A stretch of DNA of 64,000 bases from Corynebacterium yonathiae (GCF_027570195.1 NZ_JAKMUZ010000010.1:1-64000); one strand, 5' to 3'; shown: positions 30,201 through 38,718, counted from the stretch's first letter. Notes: generated from the sequence alone by a model not told the origin. Translations and numbers: made by a program.

Positions 30201-30684
30201 CAAGTACGGCAACACCGAGGCACTGACGGATACCACCTTCTTCTATGGTCTTACCGAAGGCGAAGAAAAGGTCGTCCACTACTTCCCAGAGGACTCCACC
30301 GATCGCGCTGACCTCAAGCAGGTCGTAGTGCGTCTCGACGCCGTGGGTGAGCCGGACGAAAAGGGCATGCGTAACGTGGTTCTCAACGTCAACGGCCAGA
30401 TCCGCCCGATGAAGGTGCGCGACGAGAACGCCGAATCCACGGTCGCTACCGTCGAAAAGGCCGACCCCTCCAACGAGGGCCACGTCGCCGCACCATTCGC
30501 CGGCGTGGTCAACCCCACCGCCAAGCCCGGCGACGAGGTGAAGGCCGGCGATCAAATCGCCGTCATCGAGGCGATGAAGATGGAAGCATCCATCTCCGCC
30601 ACCAAGGATGGTGTGGTCGAGCGCGTGGCCATCGGCCAGGCCACCAAGGTGGAAGGCGGCGACCTCATCGCCGTCATCAACTAA
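27253..30684 (+). CDS. pyc: Pyruvate carboxylase
   Basis: A 1143-residue biotin enzyme that carboxylates pyruvate to oxaloacetate, the main anaplerotic step in corynebacteria. Domains in order: biotin carboxylase (residues 1-470, FVKAVAGGGGRGMRF loop), carboxyltransferase (about 535-830, VTDTTFRDAHQSLLATRVR), the PYC allosteric region, and the biotin carrier domain with Lys1109 in EAMKMEA. The start is GTG (VANPALPSF) 8 bases after AAAGGA; an earlier in-frame codon lacks a ribosome site. It closely follows the C. glutamicum enzyme in length and layout. Confidence 0.97.
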   Translation: MANPALPSFKKILVANRGEIAVRAFRAAFETGAKTVAVYPREDRNSFHRAFADEAVRIGAEGQPVKAYLDIDEIIRAAKKAEADAIYPGYGFLSERADLARACEDNGIKFIGPTPSTLDLTGDKAAAVSAAKEAGLPTLQDSEPSTDVDKLVEYSKDFNFPVFVKAVAGGGGRGMRFVESEDQLREKAAEASREAEAAFGDGSVYLETAVIKPQHIEVQILADSQGNVVHLFERDCSVQRRHQKVVEIAPAPSLDSELRDRICQDAVKFCEHINYEGAGTVEFLVDERGNHVFIEMNPRVQVEHTVTEEITGVDIVKAQMNIAAGASLEDIHLAQDKISITGSALQCRITTEDPNNGFRPDTGTLTAYRSPGGAGVRLDGATSVGAEVSPNFDSLLVKMTCRGVTFEQAVQRAQRALNEFTVSGVATNIGFLRALLREPDFTQTRVDTGFINAHPHLLKAPPAVDESGRILEYIAETTVNKPNGKRPTALRPFDKLPELDLSEPLPRGSRDDLLEFGPQKWAEKIRQQNALMVTDTTFRDAHQSLLATRVRSTALVSAAEAVARMTPNLFSVEAWGGATYDVAMRFLHEDPWVRLDMLREAMPNQNIQMLLRGRNTVGYTPYPDSVCRGFVQEAAKSGVDVFRIFDALNDVSQMRPAIDAVLETNTTVAEVAMAYSGDLSSPKENLYTLDYYLKLAEQIVESGAHILAIKDMAGLLRPEAASKLVMALRKEFDLPVHVHTHDTAGGQMATYYAAALSGADIVDGASAPLAGTTSQPSLSALIAAFSQSKRDTGIDLQAVSDLEPYWEAVRQLYAPFENGIPGPTGRVYKHEIPGGQLSNLRAQAVALGLADRFEVIEDTYAAVNEMLGRPTKVTPSSKVVGDLALHLVGAGVDPKDFAANPTKFDIPDSVNQFLRGQLGTPPGGWPELRDKVLDGREETGAKVSEVPAEEQPHLESDNSDERRASLNRLLFPKQFEEFNEFRRKYGNTEALTDTTFFYGLTEGEEKVVHYFPEDSTDRADLKQVVVRLDAVGEPDEKGMRNVVLNVNGQIRPMKVRDENAESTVATVEKADPSNEGHVAAPFAGVVNPTAKPGDEVKAGDQIAVIEAMKMEASISATKDGVVERVAIGQATKVEGGDLIAVIN

Positions 30685-30697
30685 CTGACGCACGCCA

Positions 30698-30739
30698 GCG
30701 CCCCGCTTCCTTCGCGCAATCCTCTAGGAAGCGGGGCGC
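30698..30739 (+). terminator. Terminator hairpin of pyc
   Basis: GCGCCCCGCTTCC pairs perfectly with GGAAGCGGGGCGC around a 16-base loop. A T-run is lacking directly after the stem. Confidence 0.7.
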
Positions 30740-30768
30740 AGTGCTGTCTGCAGGCGGCTTTTCGCGAG

Positions 30769-30826
30769 TTTCGTCCATATAAACCACCAAAACCGTCGAC
30801 GAAATCGGTGGTTTGTATGGACGAAA
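30769..30826. repeat. Long palindrome A (20-base arms, 18-base loop)
   Basis: TTTCGTCCATATAAACCACC pairs with GGTGGTTTGTATGGACGAAA, with a single G-U position. The 18-base loop starts AAAACC and holds a weaker internal palindrome. It lies after the pyc terminator, so it is not needed for termination. Its layout matches the palindrome at 56779-56839. Confidence 0.75.
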
Positions 30827-30855
30827 ATCGTGATCTAGCCTGAATGCCAAAATTT

Positions 30856-31980
30856 TTAGCTGAGTATTAAAGGCAGCGCTATTGAGCCGACTAGAACCAG
30901 AAGTGTGATGGCGAGGAATGCCTTGGCCTGCCAGCGGGCGAAGTTGAACGACACGCCTGTGCCGAAGCGCTTATCCACTAGTACCGCCGGATCCTCTGGG
31001 TTGTAGTACATCACTCCCCATTTATAGAGATGGTCATTGTCCGGTGATTCTTTGCCTTCATCGGGAAAGCGGATTCCACGCAGTTGTTCAGATAATTGAG
31101 ATTGTTTGTAGAGAAGAAATGCAACCAGTCCGATGCTGCCACCGATGGTAAGAACCAACATCGTGATAACGGCGGCGCCATTAAACCGCTGAAATTGCGG
31201 TACAGGGCCGGTTACTTGCATGAAGGCCATGCCGGCACACAAGAGCAGGGTGAGAACTCCCATTCCGGTATTCGTGAAGGCGAGGTTGGCCTCGTTGCGC
31301 AGTCGAGCTTTAATGCTGCGTTCTGAACGTGGGGATACCTCACTATGTGCGATAAAAGAGCAGATGATGGCGAAAAGCAAGAGCGTTCCTAAGGCGATGA
31401 AGGAGAGAGAAAATACGCTGCCGATATTCTTTTCGCTCCAATTATCCGCCTCCATGGAAGAATTCCAGTGCACAGGAACGGGGTCAGGAATATCGGACCA
31501 GTGGGAAGCGACGATGATGGCACCGGCCGCGATGCACAACAGGGAGGCGAGCATTGTTACCCACGGAAAAGTCGGCGTGGGGATGCCTTCGAATTCGGGT
31601 GTGCCATTGGCGTTGGTGGACACACGAGCAGCGATGGTGGTTTCAACCTCGTCGAACCAACCGCCGACCTTTTTCGCGGCGATGATGCGGCGGCGTTGAG
31701 AGATGTAGGCCCACAAGCCGCCGAGCGTTACCAAGAGGGACGGTACGGCGGCGAGGAGTGGCAATTTCCAGGCAAAGAGGGACAGAATTGTTGCCGTGAT
31801 GCCGCAGCCCCAAGTACGGACCTTGTATCCAGCAAGAGCAGAGGTAACTGCACTATCGGAAAGGTAGTCCTTTGGCACGCGCACACCGAGCGGTGTGCCG
31901 GGCGAGGCGAGGGAGGGCGTTTGGGCCATAATCCAGGTAATAGCGAGAGTTGTGACGGCCATTAAAAGTGCGAAAATCAT
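30856..31980 (-). CDS. DUF1648/DUF5808-type membrane protein
   Basis: A 374-residue membrane protein with about seven hydrophobic segments. The DUF1648 motif is seen as DIPDPVPVHWNSSMEADNW near residue 165, and a C-terminal soluble-then-membrane part (HLYKWGVMYYNPEDP) resembles DUF5808. Such proteins commonly sit beside YtrA-type GntR regulators, as here: the genes overlap by four bases (ATGA). Function is unknown; an envelope stress role is assumed for related loci. Confidence 0.8.
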   Translation of the reverse strand: MIFALLMAVTTLAITWIMAQTPSLASPGTPLGVRVPKDYLSDSAVTSALAGYKVRTWGCGITATILSLFAWKLPLLAAVPSLLVTLGGLWAYISQRRRIIAAKKVGGWFDEVETTIAARVSTNANGTPEFEGIPTPTFPWVTMLASLLCIAAGAIIVASHWSDIPDPVPVHWNSSMEADNWSEKNIGSVFSLSFIALGTLLLFAIICSFIAHSEVSPRSERSIKARLRNEANLAFTNTGMGVLTLLLCAGMAFMQVTGPVPQFQRFNGAAVITMLVLTIGGSIGLVAFLLYKQSQLSEQLRGIRFPDEGKESPDNDHLYKWGVMYYNPEDPAVLVDKRFGTGVSFNFARWQAKAFLAITLLVLVGSIALPLILS

Positions 31981-32354
31981 GACGATACTTCCAAGTGTTT
32001 AAGAGTGGAGCTGAGGTGGGTGTGGAGCTCATCTGGGCTAAAGCCTTGGGCACGGGCGAGCGCAACTACTCGGCCTAATTGCTCAGCTAGTTGTCTTTCT
32101 TGAGTCTCGGTGTGAGCGCCGGGTCTGACGATGGAGCCGGAGCGGCCGGCGGTTTCAATGAGGCCGTCAGAGACCAAGAGGTCGTACGCCTTCTTCACGG
32201 TGGCCGGGTTGATGCCTATGTCTTTGGCGACGCGGCGGACGGGGTCTAGCTTGTCACCATCAGAGAGCTGGCCGCGAGCTATGGCCAGTACTAATTCATC
32301 GTGAATTTGTTGGAAGACAGGGACATCCGAATCGGGGTTGAGGCTAATAAACAT
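31977..32354 (-). CDS. GntR-family regulator, YtrA subfamily
   Basis: A 125-residue repressor: winged helix PVFQQIHDELVLAIARGQLS with DIGINPATVKKAYDLL, and a short helical C-terminus. It is the first gene of a two-gene operon with the DUF1648 protein. Two palindromes upstream (32378-32396 and 32400-32422) are its probable operators. It is a paralogue of the regulator at 26524-26892, but operator sequences differ. Confidence 0.9.
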   Translation of the reverse strand: MFISLNPDSDVPVFQQIHDELVLAIARGQLSDGDKLDPVRRVAKDIGINPATVKKAYDLLVSDGLIETAGRSGSIVRPGAHTETQERQLAEQLGRVVALARAQGFSPDELHTHLSSTLKHLEVSS

Positions 32355-32377
32355 CTGTCACCTCCAATCTTTTTTCT

Positions 32378-32396
32378 GTATTACTTATAGTAACAC
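32378..32396. promoter_or_regulatory. Operator 1 of the second YtrA-type regulator
   Basis: GTATTACT and AGTAACAC flank TAT, matching in 7 of 8 positions. It lies 24 bases before the start codon. Confidence 0.55.
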
Positions 32397-32399
32397 AAA

Positions 32400-32422
32400 C
32401 TGTATTATGTGGAGTAATACAG
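32400..32422. promoter_or_regulatory. Operator 2 of the second YtrA-type regulator
   Basis: CTGTATTA and TAATACAG form a perfect inverted repeat with a 7-base spacer. It shares the GTATTA half-site with operator 1 and lies next to it. Confidence 0.65.
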
Positions 32423-32431
32423 AATAATGCC

Positions 32432-32481
32432 AAAAAGAAATCCCCAGGTATGTGCATGTAATGCAGTGATGTACCTGGGGA
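32432..32481 (-). terminator. Intrinsic terminator of the ABC membrane protein
   Basis: On the minus strand TCCCCAGGTA (32481-32472) pairs with TACCTGGGGA (32450-32441), followed by TTTCTTTTT. It closes the operon 34095-32495. Confidence 0.85.
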
Positions 32482-32494
32482 AAGCGCAGGGCGA

Positions 32495-33517
32495 CTAAAA
32501 GAAGAGGACCACGGTTATGGCCGCAATGCCGTAGCCACCGCGCAGGAAGTAACCGAAGACTTCGGGGGAGAATGAAGCGCCGAAGCCACCGGTGTCGATG
32601 ATGTTCATGGTGGTCACTCGCGCGGGGCGGGAGCGCTTGAAGGAGGCATAGGTAAGTCCTAAACAGCACGCGGCGAGTACGAGTATCGGCAGCTTCCACA
32701 CGGCGGCGATGAAGGCGGTACCGAGAACGGCGGCACCTGCTGTCGCGGTCAAGGGAAGTCCCCAGTCGGGCCAAGCACCGTCGATGATGCGGCCAAAGGA
32801 TGCGGCGCGGCCGGTGGCGGCGCCGACGATGGTCCATGCGCCAGAGAATCCAATGAGGGCAAGGCTGCCAAGCTGTGGTGCTAGTCCTAGGGTTAGGCCC
32901 ATGACGGCGACCGCGCCGAGCGGGATGTACCAGCGGCGGTATAGGCGCCGGAAAAAGAGGCGGCTGGGCGACGCCGTGGCGCGCGAGCTGGGGCGCAGGC
33001 GGGCCGACTGGGAGGCGATGGCATCGGCAGAAACCTCAGAATCCAAAAGCCCAAAGGAGGACGAGCCGACGGCACGGGTGCGGCCCGCACGAAGAAGCGA
33101 GGCGAGATTAAAGGAACGCCAGCCGATCGCAATGCGCAGCAAGGGCAGGGCCATCGCCGCATAGAACGGAAGGTGCAGCGACGTGCACAGGGCTAGGCCG
33201 AGGAGACTTACGCCGGCGAGCTGGGCAATGGACAGCTTATCGACGCCCCGCATACGCCCCCGCGGCCTATCCACATAGACCCACCGGCCCAGGGAAAGGC
33301 TGCGCAGCGGATAGAGCGCCTCGAGGAGAACGATGAGGGCGAGGGAGCCGAACGCAGCGCCGATGGTCGCAGTGGCGGGCAGGGACGCGGCGGTGCGCTG
33401 CGCGAGCGAGGGCAAAACCTCGGCGGCATTCTGCCAAGCGTAGACACTGACGCTCGCGATGAGCGCCGCGATGAAGGCGTAATAGATAGCTGAAGAGGCG
33501 TGGGATAAAAGCTTCAT
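32495..33517 (-). CDS. ABC-type membrane protein, polytopic
   Basis: A 340-residue protein with about eight hydrophobic segments; residues 125-190 form a basic cytoplasmic loop (RLRPSSRATASPSRLFFRR). Its start overlaps the end of the ATPase gene by four bases, so it is the likely permease partner. No family is recognised. Substrate unknown. Confidence 0.72.
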   Translation of the reverse strand: MKLLSHASSAIYYAFIAALIASVSVYAWQNAAEVLPSLAQRTAASLPATATIGAAFGSLALIVLLEALYPLRSLSLGRWVYVDRPRGRMRGVDKLSIAQLAGVSLLGLALCTSLHLPFYAAMALPLLRIAIGWRSFNLASLLRAGRTRAVGSSSFGLLDSEVSADAIASQSARLRPSSRATASPSRLFFRRLYRRWYIPLGAVAVMGLTLGLAPQLGSLALIGFSGAWTIVGAATGRAASFGRIIDGAWPDWGLPLTATAGAAVLGTAFIAAVWKLPILVLAACCLGLTYASFKRSRPARVTTMNIIDTGGFGASFSPEVFGYFLRGGYGIAAITVVLFF

Positions 33518-34095
33518 GAAATCTCCACCACTTCATCACAGGCATCGAAGATGGCCGGGGAGTGGGAGGCCAGCACTACACAACGGCCGTCGTCGGCGAG
33601 GTGGCGCAGCTCCTCGGCCAAGAAGGCGGTCCAGGTGTGGTCAAGGTGGCGCTCGGGTTCGTCGATAAGCAGAGCCTTGGCAGGCTGATAGAGCTGGGCG
33701 GCGAGGTAAACGCGCTGGCGCTGGCCAGAAGAAAGGTCGCTGACCGCGGAGTTTAGGATGGCGTCGTCGATGGCCCAAAGTTCATGAACCTCGGCAAAGT
33801 CCACGCCGGAGCGGCGCGAAAGCAGGGTGAAGTGCTCGCCGACGGTGAGGTCAGGCAAGAAGACCGGATCCGCAACTGCGATGACGGAGCCGGCGGCCTC
33901 TGCGTTGCCGGGTGCGGCACCGTCGATGGTAACGGTGCCCTCGAGTGGGGCAATTTCGCCGCTCAAGGTCTGCAGCAGCGTAGATTTACCCGCACCATTG
34001 GGGCCCTTCAAGCCGTATACGCGCCCGGTGTCGAAGGTGCGATTCAGGCGCCCTAAAGCGGTGGAATGTCCATAAGTTGCATCTATTTTCAGCAT
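33514..34095 (-). CDS. ABC transporter ATP-binding protein, short
   Basis: A 193-residue ATPase, shorter than most, consisting of just the nucleotide-binding domain. Walker A is GPNGAGKSTLLQ; the signature is DLSSGQRQRVYLA; Walker B is ALLIDEPERHLD; and the switch His is in VVLASHSPAIF. The gene downstream codes for its membrane partner. A regulator is not attached, unlike the neighbouring YtrA operons. Confidence 0.87.
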   Translation of the reverse strand: MLKIDATYGHSTALGRLNRTFDTGRVYGLKGPNGAGKSTLLQTLSGEIAPLEGTVTIDGAAPGNAEAAGSVIAVADPVFLPDLTVGEHFTLLSRRSGVDFAEVHELWAIDDAILNSAVSDLSSGQRQRVYLAAQLYQPAKALLIDEPERHLDHTWTAFLAEELRHLADDGRCVVLASHSPAIFDACDEVVEIS

Positions 34096-34137
34096 CGTAG
34101 CTAGGTTAGCAGGAGGGCGGCCGGACCTAGGGGCGAG

Positions 34138-34581
34138 CTAGAAGCGGCGGAAGAACTTGCCGGGTGCGAGTTCCTCGAATCCGGGCAGGGCCGTGGCAGA
34201 AGAGATGCCGGGGGCAGTCTGCTCGGCCGCGAGGTCGATGGCGTTGGTAATAAGCAACTCGCGGGCGGCGGGGTCATCGCTGGAGACGATGAGCTCGGGA
34301 ATGTCCTCGGGGTCGAAGGGGGTGAGCCAGGTGGCGTCGTCAAGCGGGTGCGCCGAGGGATCGCCCAAGAAAGCTGGGCCTTTGTCGGCGGCGGGGTAGT
34401 AGCGCAGGAGTGCGGCGCCGCGGGGAGCAACGGTGGGGTCCTCGTTGGCGGCCATGGGTAGGGCGATGACCCCGCCGTCCACAATGGGGGACCAGTCCGC
34501 AATATAAGAAGGGAAGAGGCCCGTAAGATAGTCGCGGTCCTCTTCCTTGGCCAAGCGCACGCCGAGGGAAGAATCAGTCAT
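34138..34581 (-). CDS. Conserved hypothetical protein
   Basis: A 147-residue acidic soluble protein. It starts TDSSLGVRLAKEEDRDYLTGLF, an outline that resembles the first helix of GNAT acetyltransferases, but the acetyl-CoA loop (Q/RxxGxG/A) is not seen, so that assignment is not made. It lies 23 bases downstream of accBC in the same direction and is probably co-transcribed. Confidence 0.65.
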   Translation of the reverse strand: MTDSSLGVRLAKEEDRDYLTGLFPSYIADWSPIVDGGVIALPMAANEDPTVAPRGAALLRYYPAADKGPAFLGDPSAHPLDDATWLTPFDPEDIPELIVSSDDPAARELLITNAIDLAAEQTAPGISSATALPGFEELAPGKFFRRF

Positions 34582-34604
34582 TCTTCCAAGGCTAGCGGGG
34601 CAGG

Positions 34605-36368
34605 CTACTTGATTTCCAGCAGTACGCTGCCCTTGGTGGTAGAAGCGCCAGCTTCTACGGCCAAGCCGGTAACGGTGCCGGCTTTATGTGCCTTGACGGG
34701 GTTTTCCATCTTCATGGCCTCGAGCACGAGGAGGACTTCGCCTTCGGCGACCTCTTGGCCTTCTTCGACGTTGACCTTGATGACCGTGCCCTGCATTGGG
34801 GAGGCAACGGCGTCGCCGGATACGGCGGCCTTGGCGCCAGAGCCCTTACGCTTCTTCTTTTTGCGTGGGGTGCCGTTGGCGCCGAAGGAGGCAGGGAGGG
34901 CAACCTCGATGCGGCGGCCGTCGATTTCCACGGTGTGCACCTGGGAAGGCTCTGCGTCGGCTGCCTCGGCATCGGTGGACTCATCGTGGGCGGGCAGCTG
35001 GTTATCCCATTCCTCTTCGATCCACTTGGTGTAGACGCCGAAGTTGCCGTCTTCTGCAGCGAAGGCGGGGTCAGCAACGACAGCCTGGTCAAACGGGATA
35101 ACGGTGGGGAGGCCCTCCACCGTGTACTCGGATAGGGCGCGGGCGGAGCGGCGCAGCGCGGTCTCGCGGTCTGGCCCCCAGACGATGAGCTTGGCCAGCA
35201 TGGAATCGAACTGGCCACCAATGACGGAGCCCTGGATGACGCCAGAATCTACGCGCACGCCCGGACCAGCTGGTTCGGAGTATTTCACGATGGTGCCAGG
35301 AGCCGGCATGAAGTTTGCCGCGGCATCCTCACCATTGATGCGGAACTCGAAGGCATGACCACGTGGGGTGGGGTCTTCCTGCAGGGAGAGCTCGTGGCCC
35401 TCAGCGATGCGGAATTGTTCGCGTACGAGGTCGAGGCCGGTGGTTTCTTCGGAGACTGGGTGCTCCACCTGCAGGCGAGTATTGACCTCAAGGAAGGAAA
35501 TGAGGCCATCGGCGCCCACCAGATACTCAACGGTGCCGGCGCCGTAGTAGCCGGCCTCGCGGCAGATGCGCTTGGCAGACTCGTGGATGGAAGCGCGCTG
35601 CTCATCGGTAAGGAAGGGGGCTGGCGCTTCTTCTACTAGCTTCTGGAAGCGGCGCTGCAGGGAGCAATCGCGCGTGCCGACGACAACTACGTTGCCGTGC
35701 TTATCCGCCAGCACCTGGGCCTCGACGTGGCGGGCGCGGTCCAGGTAGCGCTCCACGAAGCACTCACCACGACCGAAGGCGGAGGTAGCCTCGCGGGTAG
35801 CGGATTCAAAGAGCTCGGGGATTTCCTCTGCGGAGTAGGCCACCTTCATGCCGCGGCCGCCGCCGCCAAAGGCAGCCTTGATGGCAACGGGAAGGCCGTA
35901 TTCCATGGCGAAGGACTGCACCTCATCGGCGCCAGCCACCGGATCCTTAGTACCCGGGGCCATAGGGGCCTCGGCGCGCTCGGCGATGTGCCGCGCGGTG
36001 ACCTTATCGCCCAAGTTGCGGATGGACTCAGGAGAGGGGCCAATCCAGGTCAATCCGGCGTCGATGACGGCCTGGGCAAAGTCGGCGTTTTCAGATAAGA
36101 AGCCGTAGCCGGGGTGAATGGCATCCGCGCCGGATTTTTCTGCGGCATCTAGGATCTTGTCAAAGACGAGGTAGGACTCGGCAGAAGTGGTGCCGCCGAG
36201 GGCAAAGGCTTCGTCGGCAAGCGAGGCAAAGGGCGCCTGGGCATCTGGCTCGGCGTAGACGGCGACGGAGGCAATGCCAGCGTCGCGGGCCGCGCGGATC
36301 ACGCGAACGGCGATCTCACCGCGGTTCGCCACGAGAACCTTAGAGATCTTTTTGGTTTCTACTGCCAC
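34605..36368 (-). CDS. accBC: Acyl-CoA carboxylase alpha subunit (biotin carboxylase + carrier)
   Basis: A 587-residue biotin-carrying subunit shared by the acyl-CoA carboxylases of corynebacteria. The biotin carboxylase part spans residues 1-450 ([16 protein letters not shown] loop; [18 protein letters not shown]). The carrier domain ends the protein with Lys553 in LEAMKMENP, after a basic linker. The start codon is GTG, 8 bases after GGAGG. It serves the beta subunit at 41838 and any others elsewhere, for malonyl-CoA and the carboxylated acyl-CoA needed for mycolic acids. Confidence 0.96.
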   Translation of the reverse strand: MAVETKKISKVLVANRGEIAVRVIRAARDAGIASVAVYAEPDAQAPFASLADEAFALGGTTSAESYLVFDKILDAAEKSGADAIHPGYGFLSENADFAQAVIDAGLTWIGPSPESIRNLGDKVTARHIAERAEAPMAPGTKDPVAGADEVQSFAMEYGLPVAIKAAFGGGGRGMKVAYSAEEIPELFESATREATSAFGRGECFVERYLDRARHVEAQVLADKHGNVVVVGTRDCSLQRRFQKLVEEAPAPFLTDEQRASIHESAKRICREAGYYGAGTVEYLVGADGLISFLEVNTRLQVEHPVSEETTGLDLVREQFRIAEGHELSLQEDPTPRGHAFEFRINGEDAAANFMPAPGTIVKYSEPAGPGVRVDSGVIQGSVIGGQFDSMLAKLIVWGPDRETALRRSARALSEYTVEGLPTVIPFDQAVVADPAFAAEDGNFGVYTKWIEEEWDNQLPAHDESTDAEAADAEPSQVHTVEIDGRRIEVALPASFGANGTPRKKKKRKGSGAKAAVSGDAVASPMQGTVIKVNVEEGQEVAEGEVLLVLEAMKMENPVKAHKAGTVTGLAVEAGASTTKGSVLLEIK

Positions 36369-36468
36369 GGCAGCAACCTCCTGAACACATTAGGTTGAAT
36401 ACGCAATCTATTCTTGCACACAAAAGCATGAGTTAATTTTCACGCACGCAAGGGGGACATTTTTGAAC

Positions 36469-36503
36469 AAAAATAAACCCACATCCAGTGTGGACATGGG
36501 CTT
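36469..36503 (-). terminator. Intrinsic terminator of the rhodanese gene
   Basis: On the minus strand AAGCCCATGTCCA pairs with TGGATGTGGGTTT (some G-U) around CAC, followed by ATTTTTG. It lies in the 154-base spacer before accBC, which otherwise holds only an AT-rich promoter stretch. Confidence 0.75.
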
Positions 36504-36522
36504 ATACGGCTAAACCGAAAAA

Positions 36523-37386
36523 CTAACGCTCAATCGGCATTTTCACCATATTGCCCCACTCAGACCACGAACCATCGTAGACCTGCGCCTTTGTGAATCC
36601 CAAAAGATGCGTCAGCACAAACCACGTATGCGCGGCTTGGGCGCCCACGTGGGAATAGAGGATTGTGGCAGACTCAGGCTCCAACATTCCGTAGTTGACC
36701 CTGAGTTCCTCGGCCGAGCGGAAGCAGGAGTTGGGGTAGGTGGAACGATCCCACTCGAGGTTGATCGCGCTAGGGATATGGCCGTGGCGCATGGTAGTGC
36801 CGTAGGCGGAATCACCATTGGGATCGTGTTCGGTGGCCTCGCCCGCAAACTCTTCTGGGCTGCGGGTGTCTACGAGCGTGCCTTCGGTCTCGCGCACCTG
36901 ATCTACGAAGGTACGCAGCATGGAGTCATCGCGGCTTACCTCGGGATATTCGGATGCGGGGAAGTCTGGAACCATGAAGGAAGTATCGCGTTCCTCGGCC
37001 ATCCAGGCATTGCGGCCGCCATCGAGCAGGCGAACGTCCTTGTGCCCGAAGAGGGTAAATACCCACAGGGCGTAGGCAGCCCACCAATTGGACTTGTCGC
37101 CGTAAAGAACAATCGTATCGTCGGCGTTAATGCCCTTCTCCCGCATTAGGGAAGTGAATTCTTCTCCGTCGATGAAATCACGGGTAAGTGGGCTAAGTAG
37201 TTCCGTGCGGAAGTTAATGCGGGTAGCAGTAGGGATATGGCCAATGTCATAGAGGAGCGAGTCTTCATCCACCTCAATAACGCGCAGGCCTTTGATGCCT
37301 AGGCGTGCGGACAGCCACGGTGCAGACACGAGGCGTTCGGGATGTGCGTATTCCTGGAATGGGGGATAGGGATCAACGTCAGCCAC
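36523..37386 (-). CDS. Rhodanese-family (ThtR/SseA-like) protein lacking the catalytic cysteine
   Basis: A 287-residue two-domain rhodanese. The N-terminal domain (residues 15-135) includes the usual VLYGDKSNWWAAYALW. The C-terminal domain normally carries the persulphide Cys in a YCRIGERSxHTWF loop; here the loop reads LYSHVGAQAAHTWF, with Ser245 in place of Cys and the R/E/R pattern gone. Sulphur transfer by the standard mechanism is therefore not expected. The fold-bearing residues are otherwise well kept. GTG at 37386 (VADVDPYPPFQEYAHPERL) was taken as start by homology. In C. glutamicum the equivalent gene (thtR) also lies next to accBC. Confidence 0.85.
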   Translation of the reverse strand: MADVDPYPPFQEYAHPERLVSAPWLSARLGIKGLRVIEVDEDSLLYDIGHIPTATRINFRTELLSPLTRDFIDGEEFTSLMREKGINADDTIVLYGDKSNWWAAYALWVFTLFGHKDVRLLDGGRNAWMAEERDTSFMVPDFPASEYPEVSRDDSMLRTFVDQVRETEGTLVDTRSPEEFAGEATEHDPNGDSAYGTTMRHGHIPSAINLEWDRSTYPNSCFRSAEELRVNYGMLEPESATILYSHVGAQAAHTWFVLTHLLGFTKAQVYDGSWSEWGNMVKMPIER

Positions 37387-37633
37387 TGTCCGCCTGCCTT
37401 TCCTATAAGGGTCAATAATTCGCTCCCACCACTTTAACCCGATTTTTCCCGTGGTGATCACTCGGGGACCATTCCTGTGGGGTGGGAGACAGGCTTCGGC
37501 CGGGGACGGCGAGTGGCGGCCGGCGGGGTTGAAAAGAGGGGGCAGTAGGGTGCGCGGAGTAAGAAAGCCTGGGATAAACTCGGGATATGGTGCGACAACG
37601 TGCTATGAACACCACCTAAGAAGGGAACTGCAA

Positions 37634-38695
37634 GTGCAGAAAGCAATCGTTGTATTCGAGGTAGAGGGCGGCTCCGATAAGGGCGCAGATGGTCACCGCA
37701 AGGACACCATGCCGATCGTCAATGCGATCAAGGAACAAGGCTGGGAAGCCGAGGTTATCTACTTCCATCCAGATAAGACTGAGGAGATCTATGCCCAGGT
37801 CTCTAGCAACTTTGACGCTTATATCTCCCGCGTCAACCCAGGGAATATCCCCGGCGGAGAAAAGGGCTACTTCGAATTGCTCACCAAGCTGGCAGACGCT
37901 GGCCTGGTAGGTATGTCCACTCCGGCGGACATGATGGCCTATGGTGCCAAGGACGCACTGGTCAAGCTCAAAGACACCCCGCTAGTGCCGGACGATACTG
38001 CCGCGTACTACGAGGTGGAAGAGCTGCATAATACCTTCCCTACCTCCTTGTCCTATGGCGAGCGCGTGCTCAAGCAAAACCGCGGCTCTACTGGTGAGGG
38101 AATCTGGCGCGTACGCCTGGCGGATCAGGAGCTTGCCCAGTCCGTGGAACCGGGCACTGCGCTTCCGCTCGATACCGCTTTGAAGTGCACCGAGGCAGTG
38201 GATAACCAGACCCATGACTACCAGCTGGGCGCTTTCATGGACTTCTGTGACCAGTACATTGTGGGCGATAACGGCATGCTGGTGGATATGCGCTTTATGC
38301 CGCGCATTGTAGAGGGCGAAATCCGCATCCTGCTCGTGGGCAATGAGCCGGTATTCATTGTGCACAAGAAGCCAGCGGAAGGCGGCGATAACTTCTCCGC
38401 AACGCTCTTCTCCGGTGCGAAGTACACCTACGATAAGCCGGAATCCTGGCCGGAGCTGCTGGAGATGTTCGACAAAGCTCGCCCCGTTATCGCTGAAAAG
38501 CTCGGCGATACCAAAGATGTTCCGCTGATCTGGACTGCGGACTTCATGCTTGACGACGCCCCCGATGGCACCGATACCTACGTTCTCGGCGAAATCAACT
38601 GCTCCTGCGTTGGCTTCACTTCCGAGCTGGATATGGGCATCCAAGAAAAGGTTGCCGCCGAAGCAATTCGTCGCGTTCAGGACGCGAACGCCTAA
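37634..38695 (+). CDS. Cj0069-family protein, ATP-grasp-like
   Basis: A 353-residue soluble protein of the family named after Campylobacter Cj0069. KQNRGSTGEGIWRV resembles the glycine-rich ATP loop of ATP-grasp ligases, and LGEINCSCVGF near the end has the Glu-x-Asn metal-binding pattern. Substrate and reaction are unknown. GTG at 37634 follows AAGGGA at 7 bases. The 247-base spacer to the divergent rhodanese gene shows no other gene. Confidence 0.82.
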   Translation: MQKAIVVFEVEGGSDKGADGHRKDTMPIVNAIKEQGWEAEVIYFHPDKTEEIYAQVSSNFDAYISRVNPGNIPGGEKGYFELLTKLADAGLVGMSTPADMMAYGAKDALVKLKDTPLVPDDTAAYYEVEELHNTFPTSLSYGERVLKQNRGSTGEGIWRVRLADQELAQSVEPGTALPLDTALKCTEAVDNQTHDYQLGAFMDFCDQYIVGDNGMLVDMRFMPRIVEGEIRILLVGNEPVFIVHKKPAEGGDNFSATLFSGAKYTYDKPESWPELLEMFDKARPVIAEKLGDTKDVPLIWTADFMLDDAPDGTDTYVLGEINCSCVGFTSELDMGIQEKVAAEAIRRVQDANA

Positions 38696-38718
38696 CGTTC
38701 GCTGTATCCTGCCAGATA

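Noticed and set aside
30856..34095. A possible bacteriocin or lantibiotic immunity locus, because of regulators with ABC pairs
   Set aside because: No precursor peptide or modification enzyme is seen nearby; YtrA-type stress operons explain the genes.
34138..34581. GNAT acetyltransferase assignment for the 147-residue protein
   Set aside because: The start resembles a GNAT helix, but the acetyl-CoA binding loop is not present.
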